This document shows positions 1 through 10,136 of a DNA stretch of 64,000 nt, piece after piece; position 1 is the first letter of the stretch; every line of letters starts with the position of its first letter. The notes under the pieces were generated by a model, which saw only the letters and a list, made by a program, of their open reading frames with translations, was not told the DNA's origin and ran no database searches. Origin of the DNA: Venturia oleaginea (Eukaryota; Ascomycota; Dothideomycetes; Venturiales; Venturiaceae); contig JABMLP010000015.1 of NCBI GenBank assembly GCA_013176395.1, positions 806,001 through 870,000 on the forward strand, in the 5' to 3' direction. The translations under genes and the position numbers were made by a program.

Positions 1-170
1 AGCATTGAACCAGACAGAATGAACTAAGATTCCATTTACTCAGTGTGATGAGAGAATATCAGATAGAGAGTAAGTGACTACGAGGCGCGCGAGTTGATGT
101 TCCTCTCGCCACAGTGTGGCTGCGAAACGTTGTCATGTGACAAAGATGGCCACCATCCCATGCCGTCACA
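1..170 (-). repeat. Gypsy-1 family LTR, cut by the window edge
   Basis: This is the reverse complement of the 180-bp LTR seen at 2299-2478 and 8887-9066. Its outer end (TGTGACGG on the minus strand) is at 170, and about 10 bases of the other end lie outside the window. The sequence beginning at 171 matches 29417 onward, so this LTR abuts the duplicated secreted-protein locus. Whether it is a solo LTR or part of a full element cannot be told from here. Confidence 0.85.
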
Positions 171-200
171 GTCCTCTAAAAAGTGGAAAACAGATGTTGC

Positions 201-2105
201 GAAAAACAGCACACACAGCGAGAACTCAATTTTTGGAATTTACAGAAGTATCATCTAAAGATCATCAAAACACCTCTGCCAGTGGCCGCTCCGGCCTCTA
301 GAGGCCATCGCGCGTCCCTTAGCGTCGATGAGATACCTCTAGAGTCGCCGTCGCGGCCACGGTATAGCAAGCACACGAATACATGAGCAAGCTACACGAA
401 CGATGCGTCCACCAAAGACAACAGCAACCATCTAGTCACTATCTCCCGGCTAGTCCATCACTCCAAATGACACTGCAACGCTCTGAGTCGACGAGTCACC
501 GCTAGAACGGCAATACCTTCAACACAACCCAAACACCAGACGCCCGGTGTGCAACAATCGGCACCACACACCACTGCAACGACTAGACAACCTCTCCCAA
601 CGTCTTGGCAAACCGTCCTGCTACAAGCTGTTGCCCAGAGCCTTGAGCCTCTCCCCAAACTGTTGCCTCCCAGTTATGGCATTGGCAAGAGTAGGTGCGC
701 GACACAGTAAGTAGTAAGGACACATAGAAGGAGCCTATTGCCGGCAAATCCCCTCCCTGTAAGCTAGCAGACGTAGCCTTGAGCCTCTCCCCAGACTGTT
801 GTGTCCCAGTTATGGCATTGGCAAGAGTAGGAGCGCGATATAGCAAGCAGGGGAGCGACTAGCAGCAGATAGGCTCTGACTATAAGACGACAGGTCTACA
901 ACACAATCGGTGCGACACGATACGGCAGCTGCTAGAGAACCTCATCTACTATCGTCTCCGCAAACCGTCCTGCTGCAAGCTGATGTCCAAAGCCTTGAGC
1001 CTCTCCCCAAACTGTTGCGTCCCAGTTATGGCATTGGCAAGAGTAGGTGCGCGACACAGTAAGCAGTAAGGACGTATAGAAGGAGCTTATTAGCGGCAAA
1101 TCCCCTCCCTACAAGCCAACAGACGTAGCCTTGAGCCTCTCCCCAGACTGTTGCGTCCCATTTATGGCATTGGCAAGAGTAGGAGCGCGATATAGCAAGG
1201 AGGGAGAGCGACTAGCAGCAGATAGGCTCCGACTATAAGACGGCAGGTCTATAGCACGATCGGCGCCATACAATACGGCAGCTACCAGACAGCCTCGTCC
1301 ACGGCCATACCCGGAGTATCACACCCAAGCAGCGAAATCACGACTACGATGGTTACTATTGTCTCCAGCATCACACAACCAAACACACTGCCGCATAGGA
1401 ATCTGGTGTGAGACAACTTTCACAAGCAGAAACATACTTAGAGAACCCATTGGCCTTGAGGGATAAGGCGAAACAGATGGACAAAGCTGAGCATTAGAGG
1501 GAGACTGTAGGTAGAAGGATAGATGTAAGAGTTCAACCCTCAAAGGTGTTTCGCAAGTGAGAGAAGACTGCTTGTATTTCGAAGTATCTAAGTGCAGAGA
1601 ACAAACCGTAAGTGTTGGAAGGACGACTAGTATATATGTCCTCCGTATAAGAAAAAAGGACATGCTGTCCAGACAAGTATGGAAAGGAATAGAAATACAT
1701 GTGAAACAATCCTCAAACAATCCCTGCTAGGCGCACGTGAAAGACTACCAGGAAACTACCAGGTAGTGCTAAGAATCCATCCAGGATAAGTTGAGAAAGG
1801 ATCTATCCTTTGACAATAGCGAAACACGAGGCATTGCCTCTTGAGTCTACATAGCACAGATATACTAGCAGAGTAACCAGTATCTACAAGAGCCCGCGGG
1901 CATTTGGAGATACTGGTTAGGGGAAATGGGGGAGGACCGAGGGGACAGCTGGTCTTGTTTCAGTGAACGGGGCGAAGTGGGGCGCGGTGGATTATATAAT
2001 CTATCACGTGTCGGCTGTCTGATGAAGTCCTACTAACCGGACATAGCTGCGTGATTAAGCGGCTGCAACCGAGTAGGATAAAATCAATCAATCAATCAAT
2101 CAATC
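201..2105 (+). mobile_element. CAAT-tailed non-coding retroposon with 12-bp target duplication
   Basis: The block is flanked by a perfect 12-bp duplication, AACAGATGTTGC, at 189-200 and 2106-2117. It ends in a short A-run followed by (CAAT)n repeats at about 2078-2105. The paralogous locus at 29417-29450 reads straight through the site with only one target copy, so it represents the empty site. A long, non-LTR-type target duplication and a simple-repeat 3' tail are typical of target-primed reverse transcription. No convincing long reading frame is present. It is therefore a non-autonomous element, perhaps a long SINE or a LINE-derived passenger. Its interior holds 352-bp tandem repeats, and its last ~130 bp recur at 55815-55946. 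Confidence 0.8.
543..1318 (+). repeat. 352-bp tandem repeat, about 2.2 copies, with nested sub-repeats
   Basis: The motif beginning AACCGTCCTGCT recurs at 611 and 963, giving a period of 352 bp, and a third partial unit starts near 1258. Each unit contains two ~75-bp sub-repeats that start with GCCTTGAGCCTCTCCCC and include GGCATTGGCAAGAGTAGG. The array lies wholly inside the CAAT-tailed retroposon. Frames across it are short, so it does not look coding. Confidence 0.8.
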
Positions 2106-2298
2106 AACAGATGTTGCTTTGGAAGATAGTCTTCGCTACCCGCAGCGAGGAACCTCTCGATGACAATGGACGATGAACGTTGAACCAAGCATGCCCCTGG
2201 TAGTATGCTCTTGGGCTCTTCAGGAGTAATGATGAGCACCATCGGTGGAGCGGTAGGTCAGGTCCATTCTCCAGAATGTAAAAAATCTCAACAGAAAG
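2106..2298 (-). other. Displaced 3' end of secreted-protein gene A
   Basis: This segment is nearly identical to 29434-29630, the 3' flank and stop-codon region of secreted-protein gene B. It held the end of gene A (minus strand) before Gypsy-1 inserted. The original Cys and stop codons are at about 2288-2293 (TCAACA on the plus strand), followed by the GAAAG target duplication at 2294-2298. It is now 6.8 kb from the rest of gene A. Confidence 0.8.
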
Positions 2299-2478
2299 TG
2301 TGACGGCATGGCATGGTGGCCATCTTTGTCACATGACAACGTTTCGCAGCCACACTGTGGCGAGAGGAACATCAACTCGCGCGCCCCGTAGTTACTTACT
2401 CTCTATCTGATATTCTCTCATCACACTGAGTAAATGGAATCTTGGTTCATTCTGTCTGGTTCAATGCTCGCCGTGACA
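2299..2478 (+). repeat. Gypsy-1 5' LTR
   Basis: It starts TGTGACGGCATGG and ends GCTCGCCGTGACA. It is identical to the 3' LTR except for one G/A difference near the right end. The segment after 2478 should hold the primer-binding site, but I could not match it to a specific tRNA by eye. Confidence 0.95.
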
Positions 2479-2580
2479 TTATATCAGATCAACCCTCACG
2501 CTTAGAACAGCGACAAATAGTTCCAGATTGTTTATGACAATAAGCAGTCAAAACCGACCCCGACCTGACCAGACACCGAC

Positions 2581-2856
2581 GACCAGTCTCGCGACCTTCT
2601 TTGAGCCGACCATTGCTCAACACACGATACCAACCTGACCAGAGACACCGACCAGTCTCGCGACCTTCTTTGAGCCGACCATTGCTCAACACACGATACC
2701 AACCTGACCAGAGACACCGACCAGTCTCGCGACCTTCTTTGAGCCGACCATTGCTCAACACACGATACCAACCTGACCAGAGACACCGACCAGTCTCACG
2801 ACCTTCTTTGAGCCGACCATTGCTCAACACACGATACCAACCTGACCAGAGACACC
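2581..2856 (+). repeat. 69-bp tandem repeat, four copies, in the Gypsy-1 leader
   Basis: Units begin GACCAGTCTC at 2581, 2650, 2719 and 2788. The 69-bp period equals 23 codons, so one plus-strand frame stays open through the array. That frame differs from the downstream gag frame. The array sits between the 5' LTR and gag, where packaging or leader functions are expected. A protein-coding role is unlikely but not excluded. Confidence 0.85.
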
Positions 2857-2943
2857 GACCACCGACCATTGCTTCCGAAACGAGGCACCGATCCGTTTCA
2901 CGACCGAAACGACACAGTTACTCCCAAAAAAGTACGATTTGAG

Positions 2944-4422
2944 ATGGCGCCGTTCCGCTACAGTGGCGACACGCCTATGGCCCAGCTCCGAGAGGCTATT
3001 GAAGCTGCAGAGACTCCAGAGGACTTCACCGAGTTGAACCTCCAGGCTCCAGAATACAATGCCGATAAGGCTACCCGCATCGCTCACAGCAGGAAGGAAG
3101 ACACCGACGACCTGATACTTGTAGTACCCTGGGCGGACGCGACTACGGGTTGGCTAGCAAGCGAAGCAACGATTGCGGCTGCTATTAATGACGACCAGTT
3201 GAAGCCACAGATGGTGAAAGAAATTCTTCGATGGATACATAGCAGCAATATCAAACAACAGCAGCTAGAGATCTGCCTAGACCTGACGGATAGGTTAGCA
3301 GCGAAAGGAGGAGAACTCCTAAAGGCAAGAGATGCTACGATCGAAAGCAAGTCTCATGAGCTCCGCCTACAAACGGCTATGCTTAACAGTGCGGAGGAAG
3401 CACTAGCAAAAGAAAAGGAAGCTTGTGCGGCGATATTCGACAAGTATGAAGCTCTTAATATCAAATACAATGCGACCCGACAGAGTTTGCGACAGAACCT
3501 CATATCGGGTGACGACTTGTCCGGATTTGGTTCTCGATCGGAAGGCGGCTTTTCGAAGATCAAACTTCCACACCCTGACCTGTTGACTGACAAATACACT
3601 CCCACGGAGTACAAGCATTGGCACAATGCAATGGAAAACAAGCTGAAGGCAGAGGGCTACGACGACGAGATGTCTGTTGCCTACTTTATGAATCTTGTAA
3701 AGGGACCTAATGCAAAAGACGCTCTACTACTCATCAATGCGGCCGACCGTACAATGGAAAAGGTATGGAAGGTTACCACTGAGCGATTTGCAGACCCGTT
3801 TGAGAAGCAGAACGCAAAGAAGGCGTACAAGTCGCTGACTATGAAGCCCTACACCGACTTCCTGAACTTCAAGAATCAATTTGAGACCCTTGCGATGCAG
3901 TGCAAGGTAGACAAGGACGATTGGAAGGAGGATATCCACGAGAAGCTGTATACCCGCCTCAAGGAAGGTACAGCAGGAGAAGCCGGTGACCCAGATCTGA
4001 CCTACGAGAAGCTGTGCTTTAAGGCATCCAACCTTTCCCGAACCTACATCCAGACACAAGAAGAGCGCAAGGCTCTCGACGCTGCAACTACGGCCAAGAA
4101 GAACAGCAATTCGAACGGCAACCGACAGAACTCCTCGAACAACACCGGTGCAGGTACGAGCACGCCTCAAGGGCAGGCCAGCGGTGGTGGAAACAATGGA
4201 TTAGGTGGAGGTCGACGGGAGCGAGATCCCGAAAAAGCACGCGCCGCATTCAATCGCTACAAGGACGTAGTATTAAACATTGATCAGGCGGTCCAGTTGG
4301 CTCAGGAGCGCAAGTGTTTCAAGTGTAAGAAGGAGGGACATTACATGAAGGACTGCCCAGAGGCCTCCATCTCCGCAATAGATGGCGCTGGCGGGATTGA
4401 GTCAGAACACCCAAAAGCATAG
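2944..4422 (+). CDS. Gypsy-1 Gag
   Basis: This is a capsid-type Gag of about 492 residues. I chose the ATG at 2944 because the longer frame upstream starts with a non-ATG codon. An internal stretch at about residues 130-190 ([11 protein letters not shown] then [11 protein letters not shown]) looks coiled-coil. The central part resembles the capsid domain of fungal chromoviruses. Near residues 457-470 there is one CCHC zinc knuckle, [15 protein letters not shown] Gly/Asn/Ser-rich linker precedes the knuckle. The frame has no internal stop. Pol starts 17 bp downstream in a different frame, so the two are separate frames. Confidence 0.9.
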   Translation: MAPFRYSGDTPMAQLREAIEAAETPEDFTELNLQAPEYNADKATRIAHSRKEDTDDLILVVPWADATTGWLASEATIAAAINDDQLKPQMVKEILRWIHSSNIKQQQLEICLDLTDRLAAKGGELLKARDATIESKSHELRLQTAMLNSAEEALAKEKEACAAIFDKYEALNIKYNATRQSLRQNLISGDDLSGFGSRSEGGFSKIKLPHPDLLTDKYTPTEYKHWHNAMENKLKAEGYDDEMSVAYFMNLVKGPNAKDALLLINAADRTMEKVWKVTTERFADPFEKQNAKKAYKSLTMKPYTDFLNFKNQFETLAMQCKVDKDDWKEDIHEKLYTRLKEGTAGEAGDPDLTYEKLCFKASNLSRTYIQTQEERKALDAATTAKKNSNSNGNRQNSSNNTGAGTSTPQGQASGGGNNGLGGGRRERDPEKARAAFNRYKDVVLNIDQAVQLAQERKCFKCKKEGHYMKDCPEASISAIDGAGGIESEHPKA

Positions 4423-4439
4423 ACCTGGTAAAAGTCACT

Positions 4440-7400
4440 ATGCCAGATCCTAGCAATCGAGATCTTTCTTTCCGATATCAGGTGCAAAACTTCAATGTCT
4501 CATCTCTTAAGTTGTTCGGCGGCAACGCTTTCACTTTCGATGTTATCCTCTACTTCAACGGCATGGGTGTCCGATCCCGAGCTCTTCTTGACACCGGAGC
4601 AAACGGTTATGCCTTCATTAACCGACGATGCGCACAGAAGCTGCAACACCTACTCCCAAACGTGGATCGACGAGCCCTCGAGACACAAGCTACGGCGACC
4701 GGTTACAAAGGAAATCAGGAGGAGGCAATATCGCATGCAACGCTGTTCCACGTGGAAATCGACGGAAGGCAGGAGTACAACGTTCCTTTCCTGGAAGTAA
4801 CATTAGGACACCACGATGTAATTCTGGGAAGGACGTGGATGGCTCACAACAAGGTCCTACTGGATCCCCAGATGCAGCGCATTATCTGGAAGGATGGCCG
4901 AAAGAGAGAGACACCGCTACAGAAGGTAGTGATGGTGGAGGAGGATAGGAAAGTGACGGTTAATTCGGAGGCTATTCAGAACAATATCGACAAGAGAGAA
5001 AGGAGGATAAGACAGGATGATCGTCGGAGAGCCGGCAACCAGGCTAGACGGTTTCGGGACAACGTACAGCTGCTCAAACGGCCGAAATCGACCCGACCTC
5101 AATCGAACGAACTCGAGCCATCGATAGTAAGAAACGCGGAGTCAACGCCACTGGTACGCGAGAATGATACGATCGACACTTCAGAAGAAGACGTCTCTGT
5201 AGACTCGGAAAGCAACACTGATAGTAGTTGTTCAGACCTCTCCAATTTCGGTAACTACCAAGAAGAAGACCTGCCGGTCAGATATTACCAGACACTGAAA
5301 TGGGAGCAAGTAAGAGGCTACCGCATCATGGATAAGCAATTAAAGGCAGCCAGTACAGATATCAACGCCTTGGATTCCGGACACGATAGCTCAAAGATTG
5401 CGGGTAAGAAGCTTGACCTCTGTATGATCAACTCTTCAGGTTTCCGCTTGAACTTAAAAGACAAAGAAGTCACCGCTGGATCCATATCCTGGTATGAAAT
5501 CGAAAAGAGGATGAGTGAGCTCAGGAAGGAACGAGGAATCGATTCCACTGAGGACCACCATGACCGGCTGAAAGTCGCCCTAGCAGCACTGCAAGGTGAA
5601 CTCCCAGAGGACGAATCCCCGGAGATGAGGACAATGATCGAGAAGAAGCTACCTAATAAGCATATACTATACAAGGACTGCTTCTCAGAAGCAGACTCAA
5701 ATCGACTGGCAGAACACCGAGAAGGCGTTGACCACGTTATTGTGTTGGATGAAGGAAAGGCTGCGCCCGGTTTCTGTCTACTCTACAATATGTCCTTGGA
5801 TGAGCTACAGTTTATCAAAGAATGGCTCTTGAAGAACTTGGAATCAGGCTTTATTGAGACCAGCTCGTCACCATTTGCATCACCTGTGCTCATTGTCAAG
5901 AAGGCCACGCCCGAGGGGGAGAAGCAGAAGTTCCGCTTCTGTATTGATTACCGCAGACTCAACACGCTCACAAAGAAAGACCGATATCCTATTCCGCTCA
6001 TCACAGACAATGGCTAGATTGTCAAAGGCCAAGGTCTTTACAAAGCTAGATATCCGACAAGCTTTCCATCGAATTCGGATGGACCCGGACTCTGAAGACC
6101 TCATTACGTTCTGAACTCGCTACGGAAGCTTCAAATGCAAAGTCATGATGGAAGGATTGGTCAATGGACCTGCTACATGGCAGAGATACATGAACACCAT
6201 CCTGATGGACTACCTCGACGACTTCTGTACCGCTTACCTTGATGACATTTTGATCTATTCAGAGGATCCCTTGGAGCATACGGCTCACGTACACAAAGTT
6301 CTTGAACGACTACGCGCTGCAGGACTCCAGGCAGATATCAAGAAAAGCGAATTCGATGTCACTGAGACAAAGTACCTTGGATTTATCATCAGTACCTCCG
6401 GTATACGCGTCGACCCAGACAAGGTAGCCATCGTCGAACACTGGAGGCAACCACGAACCGTGAAGCAGATTCAATCTTTCATCGGTTTCTATAATTTCTA
6501 CAGACGCTTCATCCGAAATTTTGGAAGGCTGGCAAAACCACTTATCAGGCTAACCAGAAAGGATACCGCTTTCGACTTTGATGAAGATTGCATGGAGTCC
6601 TTTGAGAAGCTCAAGCATGCATTGACAACAGCTCCGTGCCTAGCCCTCTATGACCCATTCGCCGAAACCCGAATGGAGACCGACGCATTCGATGGAGTAG
6701 TAGCAGGCACTCTCTCCCAACTTGGAAAGGATGGCGAATGGCACCCTGTAGTTTTCTACAACAAAACAATGGACACTCATGAACTCAATTACGAGATCCA
6801 TGACAAGGAAATGCTAGCGTTGATCCGAGGCCTGGAGGAGTGGAGTGCACTTCTTCGAGGAGCCCAATTACAATTTACCGCGATTACCGACCATCGTGCC
6901 CTGGAGTACTTTACGACAAAGATGCTACTAAACCAACGGCAAGCACGTTGGGCTGATTTGATCTCTGGATACAACTTCAAGATCGTCTACCGGCCAGGCA
7001 AAGAAAATATCATTGCCGACGCATCTCTCTCGCAAGGCCGATGAACTGAAATCACAAAAGGCCAAAGCAAATGCGGCTAGGACTATGCAAATGGTAAAAG
7101 ATGACCAGATTGGAGTGGAACTCTGCCCTCTGGACCTCGATAGCAACCAGATGTTGCTGGTGGATCGGTTACTCAAAGCGAACCGGGAATCTACTTCACT
7201 TGACGAATGGAGAATTCTCGCTCAGAAGGATGATACCTATTTGAGGTTGCAGGACGGGCTGTTGCTCTACCAAGGAAGAATATTCGTGCCTGAAGACGAC
7301 AACCTCCGTACTCAACTGCTAAACGAAATTCATGCCTCGCTGCCAGCAGCGCACCCCGGACGAAACAAGACCCGTAAGATCGTTGCCCGCAAGTTCTACT

Positions 7401-8755
7401 GGCCTCGTATGAATGGAGACATCGATCGATACGTCGCCGCCTGTCAGTCATGCAGGAGATCGTCAGTCCCTCGAGATAAGACCCCTGGACTATTGAAGCC
7501 TCTCCCCATTCCTGATCGCCCATGGCAGCATGTATCAATGGATTTCATGTCGTTTAACAAGGACAAGCATGGTTACGACAACGTGTTCGTAGTAGTTGAC
7601 CGCCTTGGAAAGAGACCTTTCTCGATTCCCTGCCAGAAGACCGTAAAGGCTAAAGACGCCGCTCGGATGTACTATGAACACATCTATCGTATCTACGGCT
7701 TACCCGACACCATTGTGTCCGACCAGGACCCTCGATTTCTCTCAGCCTTTTGGGATGAATTAAGCCTTATTCTCGGAATCAAACTCAGACGAAGTACCGC
7801 AGAACACGCGCAGACTGATGGCCAGACCGAAATTGTCAACCAAGCACTACAGCAGAAGCTTTGGCACTTCGTGAATCACTACCAGGACAATTGGTCTGAA
7901 TTGCTACCAGCAATGGATTTCGCAGCAGCATCGTCACCACACGAGTCAACAGGACTGTCACCCTCAGAGATCGAAATGGGATTCGTACCGCGGATGCACT
8001 ACGACTGGGATTCACACACAGAAGGCAACACTGCAACAGAGAGGATGAATCGCCAAGAAGCACAGCAGTATACGACACGAATGTATAGCGCATGGAAGTT
8101 CGCAAAGGAACAACTATTCAAGGCCCAAGCCCGATAATCGACGCAGGCGAACAAGAAACGACGAGAGGAGGACTTCGGCTTCAATGAGAAGACTGGCATT
8201 GGAGATTCAGTATACATTATAAAGAAGGCTTGGATTACTGATCGACCCTGCGACAAGCTTGACAATCCTGTAGTAGGCCCATTCCCCATCATTGGAAGGA
8301 AGGGACAGTCTTGGATTGCCAAGCTACCCGAGAGCTACAAGGTTGGCAACGTGTTCCACTCAGACCGGCTTCGAAAGGCATCCCTCGAAGGGCTACCAGG
8401 GCAGCAGAACGCCAACGATGAGAACGACAGCTATGAGATCCATGGCAACGTGGAATGGGAAGTTGAACAAATACTCGGTAGCCGTATTCACCGTCGCAAA
8501 CTCCAATACATGGTATCATGGAAAGGCTGGGACCCAGATAACACTTGGTACGACGCGGAGAGTTTCAAGAACTCGCCAAAGCTGCTCCGTCTCTACCACG
8601 ATGACAACCCAGATACGGACGGACCACCATTGAGACTCGATGAATGGCAGGATGCATTTGACCGCGAGATTGAAGACCTGCCTCATGAGGATGACAACGC
8701 TGCAGTTACCAAAGGAAGGATAACGAAAATGCGGAGAAGGATGAACAAGCGCTAG
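4440..8755 (+). pseudogene. Gypsy-1 Pol, broken by stops and frameshifts
   Basis: Domains in order: retropepsin with LLDTGANGY near 4584-4610; reverse transcriptase starting near 5810 and continuing after breaks with YLDDILIYS near 6235; RNase H near 6665-7010; integrase with an HHCC-type zinc motif near 7330-7455 and the D, D, E residues in MDFMSF, SDQD and TEIVNQ; and a C-terminal chromodomain near 8450-8600. Breaks are a frameshift at about 6005, TGA at 6112-6114 where CGA (Arg) fits the context, a +1 shift at about 7022 before SRKADE, and TAA at 8135-8137 where CAA (Gln) fits. Two of the stops are thus C-to-T type. The chromodomain would normally steer integration to modified histones. 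Confidence 0.9.
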
Positions 8756-8886
8756 CCGTGTTGGGATGGTGCATTTAACGATTTTTGTATTGGGCTTGAT
8801 GGCGTTCGGATGACAAATTCAGCACGCCAAGATGATACCTTATAGCCCTACTCGGTATACATTTGGCTCATTGAAGGGGGGGGTGA

Positions 8887-9066
8887 TGTGACGGCATGGC
8901 ATGGTGGCCATCTTTGTCACATGACAACGTTTCGCAGCCACACTGTGGCGAGAGGAACATCAACTCGCGCGCCCCGTAGTTACTTACTCTCTATCTGATA
9001 TTCTCTCATCACACTGAGTAAATGGAATCTTAGTTCATTCTGTCTGGTTCAATGCTCGCCGTGACA
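8887..9066 (+). repeat. Gypsy-1 3' LTR
   Basis: This is the 180-bp partner of the 5' LTR, preceded by a purine-rich tract (GAAGGGGGGGGTGA) that fits a polypurine tract. Read on the minus strand, its end supplies the last codons and stop of secreted-protein gene A. Confidence 0.95.
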
Positions 9067-9455
9067 GAAAGCATTATCATTTCCACAAGTCGACCCCATA
9101 TTCGGAATAAAGGAATAGACATATTCGAGATCCTTACACAACTTGTTGAACCTGCTGTGGCAAGCTTGAGAACACTATGTAATAGCCAATATTAGCACAC
9201 ATAATACACCCTAGCTCGATGGCAAAGACTTACGTCTACACGGTCTGTTCCTTGATTGGAAAGCCTTGCTCCAATCCTAAAACAAGCTTCTCGCGTCGCT
9301 CCAATATCAAGTGCCCCATTCGGTCTTCCGTATTGTCTACACTGGCATGCAAGAGACGACCTATAGAAGTAACATTAGATTGAGGTTACGTTTAACTAGT
9401 AATATATTACTTACCCAGACAGCGCGAGGATGAGCAATTGCTTGAGCGAGGACAT
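9049..9455 (-). CDS. Small secreted 8-cysteine protein A, 3' end remodelled by Gypsy-1
   Basis: Three exons on the minus strand: 9415-9455, 9234-9360 and 9049-9174, with introns of 54 and 59 bp. Both introns have GTAAGT donors and AG acceptors, and the second has a GCTAATATTG branch-like site. The 294-nt CDS encodes 97 residues. Residues 1-18 (MSSLKQLLILALSGSSLA) form a signal peptide. The mature part has eight cysteines spaced C-X-C-X18-C-X16-C-X3-C-X7-C-X16-C-X6-C. The start is the only ATG fitting the signal peptide and is shared with gene B. Gypsy-1 inserted before the last cysteine codon. The LTR end supplies TGT again, then His-Gly-Glu-His and a stop. I do not recognise the family. Extracellular effector-like function is inferred from size, signal peptide and cysteine content. 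Whether it is expressed is unknown. Confidence 0.82.
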
Positions 9456-9815
9456 GTTTAGATCGGGTCCAAAGGAGTAATCAACGCGTTTGCTATGAAG
9501 AGGAAGAATCAGTTGTGCAGTTGAGAGCGTTAGGAGTGGAACTTGGAGCAAAAGCGTCGGGCTTAATATATTGTGGTTTTCGGGTAATCGAGGAATCTAA
9601 ATATAAATAAAGAAGTGAGTAGTCGTCAAAACTGGCACTCAGACTCACCCCGCTGACGGTAGAGGTAACGCACTGGTAGTATTCCTTAAATTATCACTCG
9701 ACAAGGTAAGTACTTTTGTTACTACTATAGTCAGATGCAGATTAAATGTAGGTGGAGCTAGATCTTCGTAAGGGTGTTTTTGCTGTGAAACATGAATAGT
9801 ACAGGGGGCACCCAT
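9456..9815 (-). promoter_or_regulatory. Upstream region of secreted-protein gene A, truncated by transposon
   Basis: These 360 bp are almost identical to 30013-30371 upstream of gene B. They are cut at the distal end by the TGTGACGG-ended element at 9816. No clear TATA box or operator was identified. An intron-like stretch with a GTGAGT donor and a TTTAG acceptor is visible near 9600-9650, so an upstream untranslated exon is possible. Confidence 0.6.
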
Positions 9816-9948
9816 GTGACGGCATGGCACGTGATCAATAAATCACGTGCCATGGCTCGTGCACTTTCTTTACTTAGTCGGAGTTTCCTTACGAAACTCT
9901 TACCTCTCTACCTTAGATCTGTCACGGCTAGTAGTAACTAATGAAAGG

Positions 9949-10124
9949 TATTATGGGACGGTAGCTGGAAAGACGCAGCATACTCGTAGCCAAAGATTGT
10001 TTAGATTCAGTTAAGGAGTAAAGGTATCTACAAACAGAGAACCTCAATGAGGTTCTTTCTCTATACTAGGCTCAATCAGGCTTAGGCTCTTAGCCTATAC
10101 CAACCATGGGCCATGCCCATAACA
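9949..10124 (-). repeat. Gypsy-2 3' LTR
   Basis: Read on the minus strand it runs TGTTATGGGCATGGCC to CCATAATA. It contains two short palindromes: one around GAGAACCTCAATGAGGTTC and one around the repeated AGCCTAAG/CTTAGGCT motif. Confidence 0.95.
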
Positions 10125-10136
10125 TTACCCCCCTCC

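Larger units (their letters stand above)
2299..9066 (+). mobile_element. Gypsy-1: chromodomain Gypsy LTR retrotransposon, defective
   Basis: It has 180-bp LTRs at both ends differing at one position by eye, and a 5-bp target duplication GAAAG (2294-2298 and 9067-9071). The paralogous locus near 29622-29630 shows the unoccupied site. Internal order is gag, protease, reverse transcriptase, RNase H, integrase, chromodomain, the order of the Gypsy/Metaviridae chromovirus group. Gag is open, but pol carries a frameshift near 6005, TGA near 6112, a +1 shift near 7022 and TAA at 8135. Nearly identical LTRs together with a broken pol suggest either recent mutation or mobilisation in trans. Confidence 0.95.

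Noticed and set aside
1319..1720. 133-codon minus-strand frame
   Set aside because: It overlaps the non-coding retroposon, has no motif and no splice context, and is probably chance.
2489..2942. Repeat-containing frames on both strands across the 69-bp array
   Set aside because: They stay open only because 69 is a multiple of three. They are not in frame with gag and lack independent support.
9240..9650. Alternative reading of the gene A region ending RLLHASVDNTEDRMGHLI
   Set aside because: It needs a donor without GT. The GG|GTAAGT splice gives the cysteine-rich frame that is also conserved in copy B and continues across the second intron.
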